Shown here one piece after another: positions 7,970-18,420 of a stretch of 64,000 nucleotides of DNA. The number at the start of each line of letters is the position of its first letter. Positions within the stretch are counted from its first letter, which is position 1. Made by a program: the position numbers and the translations under genes. A model generated the notes under the pieces. The model had not been told where the DNA came from, searched no databases, and saw only the letters and a program-made list of their open reading frames with translations. The stretch is from Sanguibacter suarezii NBRC 16159. Its GTDB lineage: Bacteria > Actinomycetota > Actinomycetes > Actinomycetales > Cellulomonadaceae. Location of the stretch: contig NZ_BCRT01000008.1 of the NCBI RefSeq assembly GCF_001552735.1, positions 62,001 to 126,000 of the forward strand, read 5' to 3'.

Positions 7970-9228
7970 TCATCCCCATGTACGTCTCCGGTGACTGGTA
8001 CGCCGTGGTGACCGACGGCGCCGTCGCGCTGCTGCCGCCCACGATCTCGGAGTCCAAGCTGGCCCAAGTCTGGGACGCGCTCCGCGAGAGCGACGACCTC
8101 ACGCACTCCCTCACCGCGCTGGCCCGCGGCGGTCTCGTCGGGCTGCCGCCCTTCGCGCTGGTCTCCGTGGTGCACGGGCACGTGCGCGGGTTCCTGCGCG
8201 GCGACGTGCGCCTGCTCATCACCGACGACCAGGGCACCCAGGAGCACACCGCGACCCACGTGGCCACGTGGGCAGAGATCAACGTGCCCGACGCCGCCGC
8301 GCTCACCGTCGCGGTGCCCGCGCCTCTCGTCCCGACCGGGCGCACCGTGCGGATGCCGGCGCTGGCCGCCGTCGTGCAGGCCTCCAGCGTGGAGGTGCGG
8401 CTGCGCGACGGCGAGGTCGCCGCGCCGACGCCGTCAGGTCAGCGTGAGGTGTCTGGTGCGGCCGCAGGCCGGGCGTCCGCCTTCGCGGCGCCGATGCGGG
8501 CCCCGGTCGCGCGCCGGGCGCTGCCGCCCGAGCCGGCCCGGATGATCCCCCCGGTCCCGGTGGAGCCGACTCCGGCGCCGGCACCGGCACCGGCACCAAC
8601 TCCAACTCCAACTCCGGCTCCGTCCCCGGCACCGTCTCCTGTCCCGGCGATGGCCGCCGCGGTGCCCGTCGCGTCCCCGGGACCGCCGCCACCGCCGCCC
8701 GCCCCGGACGCCGCCAGCAGCGTCGGCATCGACGGCAGCGACGGTGGCAGCGACCGCAGCGATGACGACGACGACCCGTACGGCAGCACCGTGCTCAGCA
8801 CCAGCCTGGTGGAGATCCGCCGGCAGATGCCGAGCTGGCCCCAGGACGAGATCCCGGGCCCCTTCGCCGTGCCCCCGGTCCCGGCTCGGGTGCCCCGGAT
8901 CCGCATGTCCTCCGGACTCTCGGTCCCGCTCGACCGTGCGGTGCTCATCGGGCGCGCCCCGGTGGTCTCCCGCGTGGCCGCCCGGGACCTGCCGCGCCTG
9001 GTCACGGTGGTCAGCCCCAACCAGGACATCTCCCGCACCCACGCCCAGGTGCGCGTGGACGGAGAAGACGTGCTGGTCACCGACCTCAACTCGACCAACG
9101 GGATGTTCCTCGTGGAACCCGGCATGCCCCCGCGGCGCCTGCGCTCGGGCGAGCCGACCCCGCTCGGCCCGCACGCCGTCGTCGACCTCGGAGACGGCGT
9201 GACCTTCGCCCTGGAGAGTGACGCGTGA
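7966..9228 (+). CDS. FHA domain protein with N-terminal domain and Pro-rich linker
   Basis: 420-aa protein in three parts. Residues 1-150 are a folded N-terminal region of unknown family beginning MIIPMYVSGDWYAVV. About 150-270 is a low-complexity linker with Pro-Ala/Pro-Thr repeats (8571-8640) and an Asp/Ser run. The C-terminal 120 residues are an FHA domain with LIGRAP, SRTHAQV and DLNSTNG. The same arrangement is seen in FHA proteins that accompany Ser/Thr kinases in Actinobacteria. It is coupled by ATGA to the phosphatase and by GTGA to the kinase. Confidence 0.88.
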   Translation: MIIPMYVSGDWYAVVTDGAVALLPPTISESKLAQVWDALRESDDLTHSLTALARGGLVGLPPFALVSVVHGHVRGFLRGDVRLLITDDQGTQEHTATHVATWAEINVPDAAALTVAVPAPLVPTGRTVRMPALAAVVQASSVEVRLRDGEVAAPTPSGQREVSGAAAGRASAFAAPMRAPVARRALPPEPARMIPPVPVEPTPAPAPAPAPTPTPTPAPSPAPSPVPAMAAAVPVASPGPPPPPPAPDAASSVGIDGSDGGSDRSDDDDDPYGSTVLSTSLVEIRRQMPSWPQDEIPGPFAVPPVPARVPRIRMSSGLSVPLDRAVLIGRAPVVSRVAARDLPRLVTVVSPNQDISRTHAQVRVDGEDVLVTDLNSTNGMFLVEPGMPPRRLRSGEPTPLGPHAVVDLGDGVTFALESDA

Positions 9229-11234
9229 GCACCCGCCGCCAGCCCTCCCTCCCGCCCCGGATCCCCGGCTTCGAGTACGTCCGGCTGCTCGGCATGGGCG
9301 GCTTCGCCGACGTCTTCGAGTACCGCCAGGAGCTCCCGCGCCGCTCCGTGGCGGTCAAGGTGCTGCTCAGCGGATCCATCGAGCAGGAAGCCCGGGAGGC
9401 GTTCTTCGCCGAGGCCAACGTCATGGCCCAGCTCTCCCACCACCCCTCCATCGTCACCGTCTATCACGCTGACATCGCCGCGGACGGCCGCCCCTACCTC
9501 GTCATGGAGTACTGCTCGCGGCCGGGGTTCGGCACCCGGTACCGGATGGAGCGGTTCACCGTCGCGGAGGTGCTGCGCACCGGGATCCGGGTCGCCTCGG
9601 CCGTCGAGGCGGCGCACCACCTGGGGATCTTGCACCGCGACATCAAGCCGGCGAACATCCTCGCCACGGACTTCGGCTGGCCGGCCCTGACCGACTTCGG
9701 GATCGCCGCCACCCTCGGCTCGTCGATGGCGGCCACCGGCATGTCCATCCCGTGGTCGGCCCCGGAGCTGCTCAGCGAGCACCCGACGGGCGACGCCCGC
9801 GGCGACGTGTACTCCCTCGGCGCGACGGTGTACTCGCTGCTGGCCGGACGGTCTCCCTTCGAGATCCCCGGCAAGCCCAACACCCCCGCTGACCTGCTCT
9901 CCCGGATCGAGCGGGCCCCGCTGCCGCCGATCGATCGTGAGGACGTCCCCGCAGGCCTGGCCGCGGTGCTCGCCCGGGCGATGTCCAAGGATCCCGAGCG
10001 CCGTTTCCTCAGCGCGCTGGCCTTTGCGCACGCGCTGCAGACCGTCGAGCGCAGCATGCAGCTGCCGGTCACGAGCATCGACCTGTCCCAGGACTCCTTG
10101 CCCGAGGTCGTCGTGCCGCGGCCCGACCTCGTGCCCGGCCCGGGCGGGGCGGCGTCCGGCTCGGGCAGCTGGTCTGACAGCGCGCACCCGGCCGACCAGG
10201 CGACCCGGTTGCGTCCGGTCGTGAGCATCGACCCGCTCGGTGCCGCCGCGGCCAGCGCCGCAGCCGCCCAGCACGCGGCCGAGGTGGACGACAACGCCAC
10301 CCGCCTGCGCCCGATCACCACGATCAACGCCCAGGTTGCCCCGGCTGCGACCGGTGCCGGTTCCGGGCGCCACGCCTCCGGGCACGACGGCGCCGGCCAC
10401 GCCGCGGCGGTGGTCGGCGCTCCCGCCGGCACCGACGGGGCAGCCACCACGGGCCCTGCCGGCCCCGCTCCCCAGCCCGCCCCGGGGTACCCGGGCGGCA
10501 GCGAGCCGCAGGGCTACGCCCAGGGCTACCCCCAGGCTCCCGGCCACCCGGGCGCCGCCCAGCCTGGTCCCGGGCAGCCTGGCTCCGCACACCCGGGCTC
10601 TGCCCAGCCCGGTCACGCTCAGCCCACCGCACCCGGCGGCTACGGCCAGCCTTCTGGGTTGCCCCAGCACGGGTACCCGGCGCAGGCCTTCCCTGCCCAG
10701 TCCTACCCGGGCCAGCCGGCTGCGCAGGCGTTCTCGCCCTCGCAGAGCGAGCGCCACGCCCGTCACTACCCCCAGCCCGCGGACACCGAGACCGCCGAAC
10801 CGGCGTCGCGCTCCACCCGGCGCACCCTCGCCACGGTGGCCAGCGCCGTCGTCGTGGTCGCGGCCCTGGGATGGGTGGGCTACCTGGCGCTGGGCGCCGG
10901 GGCGGAGGACGCCGAGACGACGCCGACCACCACCGCGACGGCGGCACCCACCCTCGTGGGAGGGACCACGGTCCCGGCCCCCGCCCAGCTGACCGGCACC
11001 AACCTGGGTGACGGCACCGCGCGTTTCACGTGGACCAACTCCGACCCCGTCGAGGGCGACAGCTACCTGTGGAAGGTCGTGGCGGCCGGTCAGACCTCCC
11101 GGGCGGAGAAGGTGGACGCCACCTCGGTCGTGGTCGACCTCCCGCCCGAGGACGACGAGGTGTGCATCGAGGTCTCCCTGGTCCGCTCGGACGGACGCGC
11201 CTCGACCACACCGGTGCAGGGCTGCAGCCGATGA
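9225..11234 (+). CDS. Membrane Ser/Thr protein kinase (PknB-like) with short ectodomain
   Basis: 669-aa transmembrane kinase. The catalytic domain covers about 15-285: Gly-rich loop GMGGFADVF, invariant Lys 45, HRDIKPANIL at 137-146 (Asp 139), DFG at 157-159 and the activation segment MSIPWSAPE. A long Pro/Gly/Gln/Tyr-rich juxtamembrane region follows (about 400-510), then one transmembrane helix near 534-557. The roughly 110-residue outside domain resembles a fibronectin type III fold (FTWTNSDPVEGDSYLWKV) and has two Cys; PASTA repeats are absent. GTG start overlaps the FHA stop. It overlaps the giant surface protein gene downstream, so that protein, the MoxR ATPase and the FHA proteins are plausible partners or substrates. 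Confidence 0.92.
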   Translation: MSTRRQPSLPPRIPGFEYVRLLGMGGFADVFEYRQELPRRSVAVKVLLSGSIEQEAREAFFAEANVMAQLSHHPSIVTVYHADIAADGRPYLVMEYCSRPGFGTRYRMERFTVAEVLRTGIRVASAVEAAHHLGILHRDIKPANILATDFGWPALTDFGIAATLGSSMAATGMSIPWSAPELLSEHPTGDARGDVYSLGATVYSLLAGRSPFEIPGKPNTPADLLSRIERAPLPPIDREDVPAGLAAVLARAMSKDPERRFLSALAFAHALQTVERSMQLPVTSIDLSQDSLPEVVVPRPDLVPGPGGAASGSGSWSDSAHPADQATRLRPVVSIDPLGAAAASAAAAQHAAEVDDNATRLRPITTINAQVAPAATGAGSGRHASGHDGAGHAAAVVGAPAGTDGAATTGPAGPAPQPAPGYPGGSEPQGYAQGYPQAPGHPGAAQPGPGQPGSAHPGSAQPGHAQPTAPGGYGQPSGLPQHGYPAQAFPAQSYPGQPAAQAFSPSQSERHARHYPQPADTETAEPASRSTRRTLATVASAVVVVAALGWVGYLALGAGAEDAETTPTTTATAAPTLVGGTTVPAPAQLTGTNLGDGTARFTWTNSDPVEGDSYLWKVVAAGQTSRAEKVDATSVVVDLPPEDDEVCIEVSLVRSDGRASTTPVQGCSR

Positions 11235-14200
11235 GGTTCTTCACGGGGGAGACCCGCAGGGACAAGGTCCGCTCGGCGTCGGCCGTGGTGGCCGGCATCA
11301 CCGTGCCCGCCGTGCTCGCGGTCCTGGCGATCATCAACCCCGGGGTGAAGATCGCCGAGGTCGACCTCAACGACGGCGCGGTGTGGGTCACCAACGCGCA
11401 AGGACTCAAGCTCGGCCGCTACAACGCGAAGGTCCAAGAGCTCAACGCTGGCCTCATCGCGACCGACCCCGGCTTCGACGTGCTGCAGGACGCCCAGACG
11501 GTGCTGCTCAGCGAACCCACCAAGCTCTCCGTCGTCGACCCTGCCTCGGTGACGCTCACGACCCAGGCGGAGATCCCCGCCCAGTCCCAGGTCTCCATGC
11601 GCGACGGCGTCGTCGCGGTGGTCGCCCCGGACGGGAAGGTGTGGGTCCGTGAGGTCGCAGCCCTGGAGTCCATCGACGCCGCGACCGACCCGGACCTCGA
11701 TCTCGGCGGCGGCGCGCGCGCCGTGGTCACCACCGACGGTGCGGTGCTCGCCGTGGACCCCGCCGACGGCGCCGTGCACCGGGTGGAGACCACCGCGGAC
11801 GGCGTGCAGACCACCGAGGCCGGCGTGCTCAAGGACGCCGTTGGGGTCGTGCCCGACGAGGTCACCGCCGTCGGCGACACCCTTGTCATGCGTGCCGGCT
11901 CCCGGCTCTACGGCGAGGACTGGACCCGCGACCTCGCTGACCAGGGGGGATCCCTGGTGCTGCAGCAGACCGGACCGGACAGCGGCGTCGTGCTCGCTGC
12001 GACCACCACCCGGCTGCTCAAGGTCGACCTGCGCAAGGGCAGCTCGTCGGCCATCGAGACCACCGGCAACGGTGCGCCGGCCCGCCCCGTCGCGCTCGGG
12101 GCCTGCATCTACGGCGCCTGGGCGTCGCCGACGAGGAACTACGTCCGCGAGTGCACCGACGGCCAGCCCGAGATCGACGACCTGGCGGAGCTGACCGCGT
12201 CGACGACCCTGGTGTTCCGGGTGAACCGCTCGGTCATCGTCCTCAACGACACCGCGACCGGGCGCATGTGGCTGCCCGACGACCTGCCCCAGGTGCAGAA
12301 CCCCAACTGGGACGACATCCAGCAGCAGGAAGAGCCCGAGGACCGTCAGGACGAGTCCGACCAGCTCGACACCACCCAGCAGCTGCTGTCCCAGTGCACC
12401 GACCAGTCGCTGCCCCCCGGCGCCTCCGACGACGAGATCGGCGTGCGCCCGGGGCGCACAGCCATCCTTGACGTGCTGGGCAACGACACCGCGGGGGAGT
12501 GCGGCATCATCGCGATCTCCGAGTTCGACGCGATCCCGCCCGAGTTCGGCAGCATCGAGTCCATCTACGGCGGGCGTGCGCTGCAGATCGTCGTGGCCCC
12601 CGACGCCCAGGGCACCGCGACCTTCACCTACACGATCACCGACGGCCGAGGCCAGAACCCGCCGTCCACCGCGACGGTGACCCTGACCGCCCGCGACGCC
12701 TCCGAGAACAACGACCCGGTCCAGGTGCGCACCGGCGCCGCCGAGGTGGAGCAGGGCGCCTCCCTCGAGTACGACGCGCTGGCCAACTTCATGGACCCGG
12801 ACGGGGACGACCTCGTCCTCGTCTCGGCGACCACGGACGGGACCGGGACGGCCCGTGCCCGCCAGGACGGCGTCGTCACCTTCATCGCCGAGGGCGACCA
12901 GCTCGGCCGCCAGACCCTCCAGCTCGTGGTGAGCGACGGCACCGCGCAGGTGGCCGGGACCATGACGGTGGACGTGCGCGCCGCCGGCTCGCTGCCGCCG
13001 ACCATCGACCCGGTGCACGCGGTGACCTACGTGGGCTCCCCGGTCGAGGTCGACGTCCTGGCCTCGGTGCACAGCGCCTCCCGCGAGCCCGCGCGCCTGG
13101 CCTCGGTCGAGGAGGTCGCCGGCACGACCATCACCCCGCACCTCGACGACGGCCGGTTCGTCTTCCTGGCCACCAACCCGGGCACGTACTACGTGAGCTT
13201 CTCCGTGGTGGCCGCACCGCAGCAGACGACCGGCCTGGCGCGCATCGACGTGCGCGAGCGGCCCAGCGAACCCCTCCCGCCGGTCGCCGTGCGAGACATC
13301 GCCCTGCTGCCCTCGGGCGGCGAGGTGACGATCGACCCGCTGGTCAACGACGTCGACCCGGGCGGCGGGGTGCTCGTGCTCACCTCCTTGACCCCCCAGG
13401 ACGGCTCCTCGCTGCAGGTCGCGGTGCTCGAGCACCGTCTGGTCCGCATCACCTCGCGGCTCACGCTGACCGCCCCCGAGACGGTCAGCTACGTGATCTC
13501 CAACGGCGTGGCCGAGGCCCGCGGAGAGATCCTCGTGGTGCCCGTGCAGCCCTCCGCCCAGCAGCGCGCACCCGTCGTCCACGACCTCGACGTCTCGGTG
13601 CGCACCGGCGGCGTGGTGACCATCCCGGCGCTCGCCGCGGCCTTCGACGCGGACGGCGACACCATGACCATGGTGCCGGAGCTGCCCGAACCTCTCGCCG
13701 ACGGCGAGGGTCTGCTCTTCGTCTCCGGTGACACCCTGCGCTACCAGGCGCCCTCGTCGCCCATGACCGTGCGCGCCGTGTTCAGCGTGCAGGACAGCTT
13801 CGGCAACATCGGCTCCGGCTCGGTGACCATCTCCGTGCACTCCTCCGCGCCGGAGAGCAAGGCACCTCCGCGCCCCAAGGACCTCACGGCCCGGACCTTC
13901 TCCGGGGAGACCGTGCGCATCCCGGTGCCGCTGACCGGCATCGATCCCGACGGCGACGGCGTGACGCTGCTCGGCCAGGGGGACACCGCACCGACCAAGG
14001 GCCGCGTGGTCGCGGTCGGCGCGGACTGGATCGAGTACGAGGCCTTCCCCGGCGAGGCGGGCACGGACACCTTCACCTACGCCGTCGAGGACTGGGTGGG
14101 GCAGCGGTCCCTGGCGACCATCCGGGTGGGCATCGCCGCTCGCCCGGGCGACGCCATGCCCATCGTGGCGCGCAACGACGAGGTCACCGTGCAGCCCGGC

Positions 14201-17200
14201 CAGCGCGTGGAGGTGCGGGTGCTGCGCAACGACGTGGACCCGTCGGGGGAGGAGCTCACCCTCTCCCCGGACCTCGAGGTGCCTGCGGGCATCGTGGCCC
14301 GGGTGGACGGGCGGCGCATCGTCGTGGAGAGCCCGGACACCGTCACCGACCCGATCAGCATCGTCTACACGGTGACCAACTCCCGGGGAGGGCGCGCCTC
14401 GGCTGTGCTGACCCTCTACATCGTGGAGAACGCGGTGATCTCCGCGCCCGTCGCCCGCGACGTGACGGTCGCCCCGCTCGAGGTCGTGGACAAGTCGACG
14501 GTCGAGGTCAACGTGCTCGCGGTGGCGGAGAACCCCTCCGGGCCGTTGAGCGACCTCGCGGTGTCGGTGCCGTCCTCGCACGCCTCGGTCGCCTCGGTCA
14601 CCGCCTCCGGCGGTGTCCTGGTGACGCTGACCGACCGCGCCCAGACCATCCCCTACCTGCTGACCAACACCCGGCCCGAGGCTGGCGGCGTCAAGGCCTA
14701 CGCCTTCATCTCCGTCCCGGCGCTGGGCGACTTCCCGCCGGTGCTGCGCCCCAAGACCCGCGAGCTCCGCGTGGCCTCGGGGGCCGAGCTGACCATCCCC
14801 ATCGCCGAGTTCGTCCAGGTCGGGACGGGCAAGACCGCCCGGATCGGGGCCGCCGGGCAGGTCAGCGCGACCCGCTCGGACGGCAGCGATCTCATCGTCG
14901 ACGACGTCACGCTGCGCTACGTCTCGGCCCCCGGGTACGCCGGGCCTGCCTCGATCACCTTCCAGGTGACCGACGGCGCCTCCCGCGACGACTCCAGCGG
15001 CCGCCGCGCCACCCTCACCCTGCCGATCACCGTCTTCACCGAGGACGACTACCCGCCCACCTTCACCCCCACCACCCTGGACGTGGGTCAGGGAGACGCA
15101 GCCACCACGGTCAACCTGCTCGCCTACACCAAGGGCCCCCAGGGCGCCGACGCCGAGCAGACCTACACCTTCCGGGCGGGCGGTTCCGCGACGGCGGGCT
15201 TCTCCGTCTCCCTCGACGGCACCAGGCTCAGCGTGTCGGTGGCTGCGGACACCCCCCGCGGGACCGTCGGGTCCATGCCGCTCATCCTCGGTTACGGCCG
15301 CTCAGGGTCCATGCAGGTCGAGGTGCCCTTCCGGGTCACCGCCAGCGGCCGGGTGCTGGCCACGGCCAGCCCGTTCACCATCCTGGGCAGCGCGGGCGAC
15401 GAGACCCGGGTCGACGTGCTCACCGGCTCCTCCAACCCCTTCCCCGGACAGCCGCTCACGGTCACGGGAGCCCAGGTCACCGCGGGCACCGGGACCGCCG
15501 CGGTGTCCGGGTCCTCGGTCGTGGTCCGGCCTGCGGAGGGCTTCGTCGGCGCGCTGACGGTCCGCTACCGGCTGCGGGACGCGACCAACGACCCGCTGCG
15601 TGAGGTCGAAGGCCTCATCACCGTCAACGTGCGGGACAAGCCCGCTGCGCCGACCGCCCCGCGGGTGGGTGACGTGACGAGCCAGACGGTCGTGCTGTCC
15701 TGGGACGCGCCGGTCAACAACGGTGCCCCGATCACCGGCTACCGGCTCACCCGCAACGGTGGCCAGACCACCCTGTGCGCGACGACCACCTGCACCGTGA
15801 CGGGCCTGACCAACGGCACCGACTACACCTTCACCGTGTCCGCCCAGAACGCCGTGGGCTGGTCCGCGGAGTCCGCCCCGAGCGCCAAGGCCACGCCCGA
15901 CGCCGTCCCCGACGTACCCGGCGCGCCGACGCTGGTCGCCGGCGACCGTCAGGTCACCGTGAGCTGGGCCGCCCCGGCGAACCAGGGCACGCCCATCACG
16001 CAGTACACCGTCATGCTGTCGAACGGGCAGACGAGGGTGGTCAACGCCACGACGGCGGCCTTCACCGGGCTGGACAACGGGACGGCCTACACCGCGCAGG
16101 TCCGCGCGCACAACGGTGCGACCCCGCCCGAAGGAGGACCGTGGAGCCGCCCGTCCGACACCGCCGTCCCCGCAGGGCTGCCCGGGGCTCCGACCGTGTC
16201 CGTGGACGGCACCTCCTCCTCGGCGCTGGGGACGTACATCAACATCCGCTGGACCGCCGCGCCGCCGAACGGCGCGCCCATCAAGAGCTACAGGGTCGCC
16301 GCCTACGCCGGTGCGTCCCTCGTCTCGGAGCAGACGGTCGGCGCCGACCAGCTCGCATGGAGCCTGTCCAACGTCACCAAGGGCGTCGACTACACCTTCC
16401 GTGTCTCGGCGTTCAACGGCGCCGGTGGCGGCACCGGATGGGGACCCGCCGGTGAGGTCACCGCGGCGTCCTTCTCCCCGCCCGGTGCACCCGGGGCCCG
16501 TCCCACGACGGCCCAGGACGGCGCGACCTTCAACAACGGGTCGGTGACCTACTCGTGGTCCGCCCCGGCCGAGACCGGCGGGCAGGGCGTGGGGATCAGC
16601 CACTACGAGCTGGGTGGCGTCAACGTCGGGAACGTGACGACGGTGACCGTCGGCAACCTGCCTGGCGGCCAGATGAGCGCTGCGCCGACGGTGCGTGCCT
16701 GCAACACCCGCGGAGACTGCGGCGAGACGACCACCCTGTCCAGCGCGACCCCGCGGACCGTGCCGATCGCACCGGTGGTCGCGATCAACCGGATCGCCGG
16801 GAACTACTCCCGGGTCGCGGTGTCGTGGAGCGTCGCGGATACCGGAGGCGCCGACCTCAACAGGTACCGCTTCCGCGTGAACGGCGGTGCGTGGCAGGAG
16901 ACCAACGCCACGTCCGCGGACGTCGACTCCCCGCTGACCGGGGTGACCGTCGAGGTCCAGGCGCGCAACGCCGTCGGGTGGAGCACGGAGGGTGCGGCGT
17001 CAGGGTCGCCCTTCCAGCCTCAAGCACCCGAGGCGCCCGCGGTCACGGTCGAGGGCGTGTCCGGCGACGGCGTGGTCTCGTTCACCTGGAACGCCCCGGC
17101 CAGCCCGGGGACCTCGATCACCGGCTATGAGTTCCGCGTGTTCCTGCCCGGGGCGGACCCGGCCTGGACGGCGGCGGCACCCAACGAGGTCAACACCCGG

Positions 17201-17362
17201 CGGACGACCGTCACCGTGACTGCGGCGGGCACGTACCGAGTCCAGGTCAGGGCGGTCAACAGCGTGGGGGCCGGAGCGGTCGGAGAGACCTCGGCGGCCT
17301 ACGCGCCTGCGGTGCCCACACCCACACCCACCCCGGACCCGGCAGGTCCCGGCGGTGGCTGA
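11231..17362 (+). CDS. Giant Ig-like/FN3 repeat surface protein
   Basis: 2043-aa membrane-anchored extracellular protein. A short basic N-terminus leads to a hydrophobic helix at about 17-38, used as an anchor rather than a cleaved signal. Residues about 40-400 contain short repeated beta-type segments, possibly a propeller. From about 410 to 1480 there are tandem bacterial Ig-like (Big_9/cadherin-like) domains, recognisable by repeated VL-x-ND blocks such as DVLGNDTAG and RVLRNDVDPSG. From about 1480 to 2025 come FN3 domains with SWxAP and GxxITxYxL motifs. It ends in a Pro-Thr tail without LPxTG. The start overlaps the kinase gene. A cell-wall scaffold or adhesin role is inferred. Confidence 0.85.
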   Translation: MRFFTGETRRDKVRSASAVVAGITVPAVLAVLAIINPGVKIAEVDLNDGAVWVTNAQGLKLGRYNAKVQELNAGLIATDPGFDVLQDAQTVLLSEPTKLSVVDPASVTLTTQAEIPAQSQVSMRDGVVAVVAPDGKVWVREVAALESIDAATDPDLDLGGGARAVVTTDGAVLAVDPADGAVHRVETTADGVQTTEAGVLKDAVGVVPDEVTAVGDTLVMRAGSRLYGEDWTRDLADQGGSLVLQQTGPDSGVVLAATTTRLLKVDLRKGSSSAIETTGNGAPARPVALGACIYGAWASPTRNYVRECTDGQPEIDDLAELTASTTLVFRVNRSVIVLNDTATGRMWLPDDLPQVQNPNWDDIQQQEEPEDRQDESDQLDTTQQLLSQCTDQSLPPGASDDEIGVRPGRTAILDVLGNDTAGECGIIAISEFDAIPPEFGSIESIYGGRALQIVVAPDAQGTATFTYTITDGRGQNPPSTATVTLTARDASENNDPVQVRTGAAEVEQGASLEYDALANFMDPDGDDLVLVSATTDGTGTARARQDGVVTFIAEGDQLGRQTLQLVVSDGTAQVAGTMTVDVRAAGSLPPTIDPVHAVTYVGSPVEVDVLASVHSASREPARLASVEEVAGTTITPHLDDGRFVFLATNPGTYYVSFSVVAAPQQTTGLARIDVRERPSEPLPPVAVRDIALLPSGGEVTIDPLVNDVDPGGGVLVLTSLTPQDGSSLQVAVLEHRLVRITSRLTLTAPETVSYVISNGVAEARGEILVVPVQPSAQQRAPVVHDLDVSVRTGGVVTIPALAAAFDADGDTMTMVPELPEPLADGEGLLFVSGDTLRYQAPSSPMTVRAVFSVQDSFGNIGSGSVTISVHSSAPESKAPPRPKDLTARTFSGETVRIPVPLTGIDPDGDGVTLLGQGDTAPTKGRVVAVGADWIEYEAFPGEAGTDTFTYAVEDWVGQRSLATIRVGIAARPGDAMPIVARNDEVTVQPGQRVEVRVLRNDVDPSGEELTLSPDLEVPAGIVARVDGRRIVVESPDTVTDPISIVYTVTNSRGGRASAVLTLYIVENAVISAPVARDVTVAPLEVVDKSTVEVNVLAVAENPSGPLSDLAVSVPSSHASVASVTASGGVLVTLTDRAQTIPYLLTNTRPEAGGVKAYAFISVPALGDFPPVLRPKTRELRVASGAELTIPIAEFVQVGTGKTARIGAAGQVSATRSDGSDLIVDDVTLRYVSAPGYAGPASITFQVTDGASRDDSSGRRATLTLPITVFTEDDYPPTFTPTTLDVGQGDAATTVNLLAYTKGPQGADAEQTYTFRAGGSATAGFSVSLDGTRLSVSVAADTPRGTVGSMPLILGYGRSGSMQVEVPFRVTASGRVLATASPFTILGSAGDETRVDVLTGSSNPFPGQPLTVTGAQVTAGTGTAAVSGSSVVVRPAEGFVGALTVRYRLRDATNDPLREVEGLITVNVRDKPAAPTAPRVGDVTSQTVVLSWDAPVNNGAPITGYRLTRNGGQTTLCATTTCTVTGLTNGTDYTFTVSAQNAVGWSAESAPSAKATPDAVPDVPGAPTLVAGDRQVTVSWAAPANQGTPITQYTVMLSNGQTRVVNATTAAFTGLDNGTAYTAQVRAHNGATPPEGGPWSRPSDTAVPAGLPGAPTVSVDGTSSSALGTYINIRWTAAPPNGAPIKSYRVAAYAGASLVSEQTVGADQLAWSLSNVTKGVDYTFRVSAFNGAGGGTGWGPAGEVTAASFSPPGAPGARPTTAQDGATFNNGSVTYSWSAPAETGGQGVGISHYELGGVNVGNVTTVTVGNLPGGQMSAAPTVRACNTRGDCGETTTLSSATPRTVPIAPVVAINRIAGNYSRVAVSWSVADTGGADLNRYRFRVNGGAWQETNATSADVDSPLTGVTVEVQARNAVGWSTEGAASGSPFQPQAPEAPAVTVEGVSGDGVVSFTWNAPASPGTSITGYEFRVFLPGADPAWTAAAPNEVNTRRTTVTVTAAGTYRVQVRAVNSVGAGAVGETSAAYAPAVPTPTPTPDPAGPGGG

Positions 17363-17423
17363 CCACCACCTCGACGCCCAGCCACCCCGACTCCCACAGC
17401 CTCCACAGAAAGCAGCCCACCCG

Positions 17424-18419
17424 ATGACACAGCAGCCCGTGACCGCCCAGGCGACCATGACCCCGGAGCAGTCGGTCTGGTTCGCCCAGACCTTCGCCAC
17501 CCTCGTCGAGAACGTCGGACAGGCCGTCCTGGGCAAGACGCACGTGGTGCGCCTGGCGCTCACCGCGATGCTCGCTGAGGGGCACATCCTCCTGGAGGAC
17601 GCCCCGGGCACCGGCAAGACGATGCTGGCCAAGGCCCTCGCCGCGACGGTCGACGGGACGCACAACCGCATCCAGTTCACCCCGGACCTGCTGCCCTCCG
17701 ACGTCACCGGCGTGACCATCTACGACCAGAAGACCACGGCCTTCGAGTTCCACAAGGGCCCGATCTTCGCCTCGGTCGTCCTCGCCGACGAGATCAACCG
17801 CGCCTCGCCCAAGACGCAGTCCGCGCTGCTGGAGGTCATGGAGGAGTCCCGGGTGACCGTGGACGGGGTCACGCACCCGGTGGGCCGCCCGTTCATGGTG
17901 ATCGCCACCCAGAACCCGATCGAGCAGGCCGGCACGTACAAGCTGCCCGAGGCCCAGCTCGACCGCTTCCTCATCAAGACCTCCCTGGGGTACCCCGACC
18001 ACGCCTCGACCGTGCAGATCCTCGCCGGTGCGGCCGACCGCGACCGCACCGCGAACCTCGCGCACATCATCACCTCGGCCGCCATCGCGGACATGGCAGA
18101 CATCGCCGCGACGGTCTACGTCGACGGGTCGATCAACGAGTACATCTCCCGCCTCGCCGAGGCGACCCGCACCGACGCCGAGACCCGCCTCGGTGTGAGC
18201 GTGCGCGGCTGCCTCGCCCTCGTGCGCTGCGCCAAGGTCTGGGCCGCCGCCCAGGGCCGCGCCTACGTCATCCCCGACGACGTCAAGGACCTCGCGGTCG
18301 CCGTGCTCTCCCACCGCCTCGTCCTCGACGTCGAGGCGGAGTTCTCCGGGGTGACCCAGGAGGAGATCATCGAGCGGATCATGTCCGTGACGCCGCCGCC
18401 CTCGGAGCGGGTCGCCTGA
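17424..18419 (+). CDS. MoxR-family AAA+ ATPase
   Basis: 331-aa AAA+ ATPase of the MoxR family, chaperone-like proteins that usually act with DUF58 and VWA-domain partners in maturing protein complexes. Walker A is EDAPGTGKTMLAK, Walker B is VVLADEINRA, sensor I is IATQNPIEQAG and the Arg-finger region is LPEAQLDRFLIK. I chose ATG 17424 (MTQQPVTAQ) because it lies next to a weak AGAAAG and matches the family's N-terminal length. It precedes the DUF58 gene by 1 base, the classical pairing. Confidence 0.92.
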   Translation: MTQQPVTAQATMTPEQSVWFAQTFATLVENVGQAVLGKTHVVRLALTAMLAEGHILLEDAPGTGKTMLAKALAATVDGTHNRIQFTPDLLPSDVTGVTIYDQKTTAFEFHKGPIFASVVLADEINRASPKTQSALLEVMEESRVTVDGVTHPVGRPFMVIATQNPIEQAGTYKLPEAQLDRFLIKTSLGYPDHASTVQILAGAADRDRTANLAHIITSAAIADMADIAATVYVDGSINEYISRLAEATRTDAETRLGVSVRGCLALVRCAKVWAAAQGRAYVIPDDVKDLAVAVLSHRLVLDVEAEFSGVTQEEIIERIMSVTPPPSERVA

Positions 18420-18420
18420 G

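Noticed and set aside
11090-14581. 1163-codon minus-strand open frame
   Set aside because: His/Gly/Arg-rich shadow of the giant surface protein gene.
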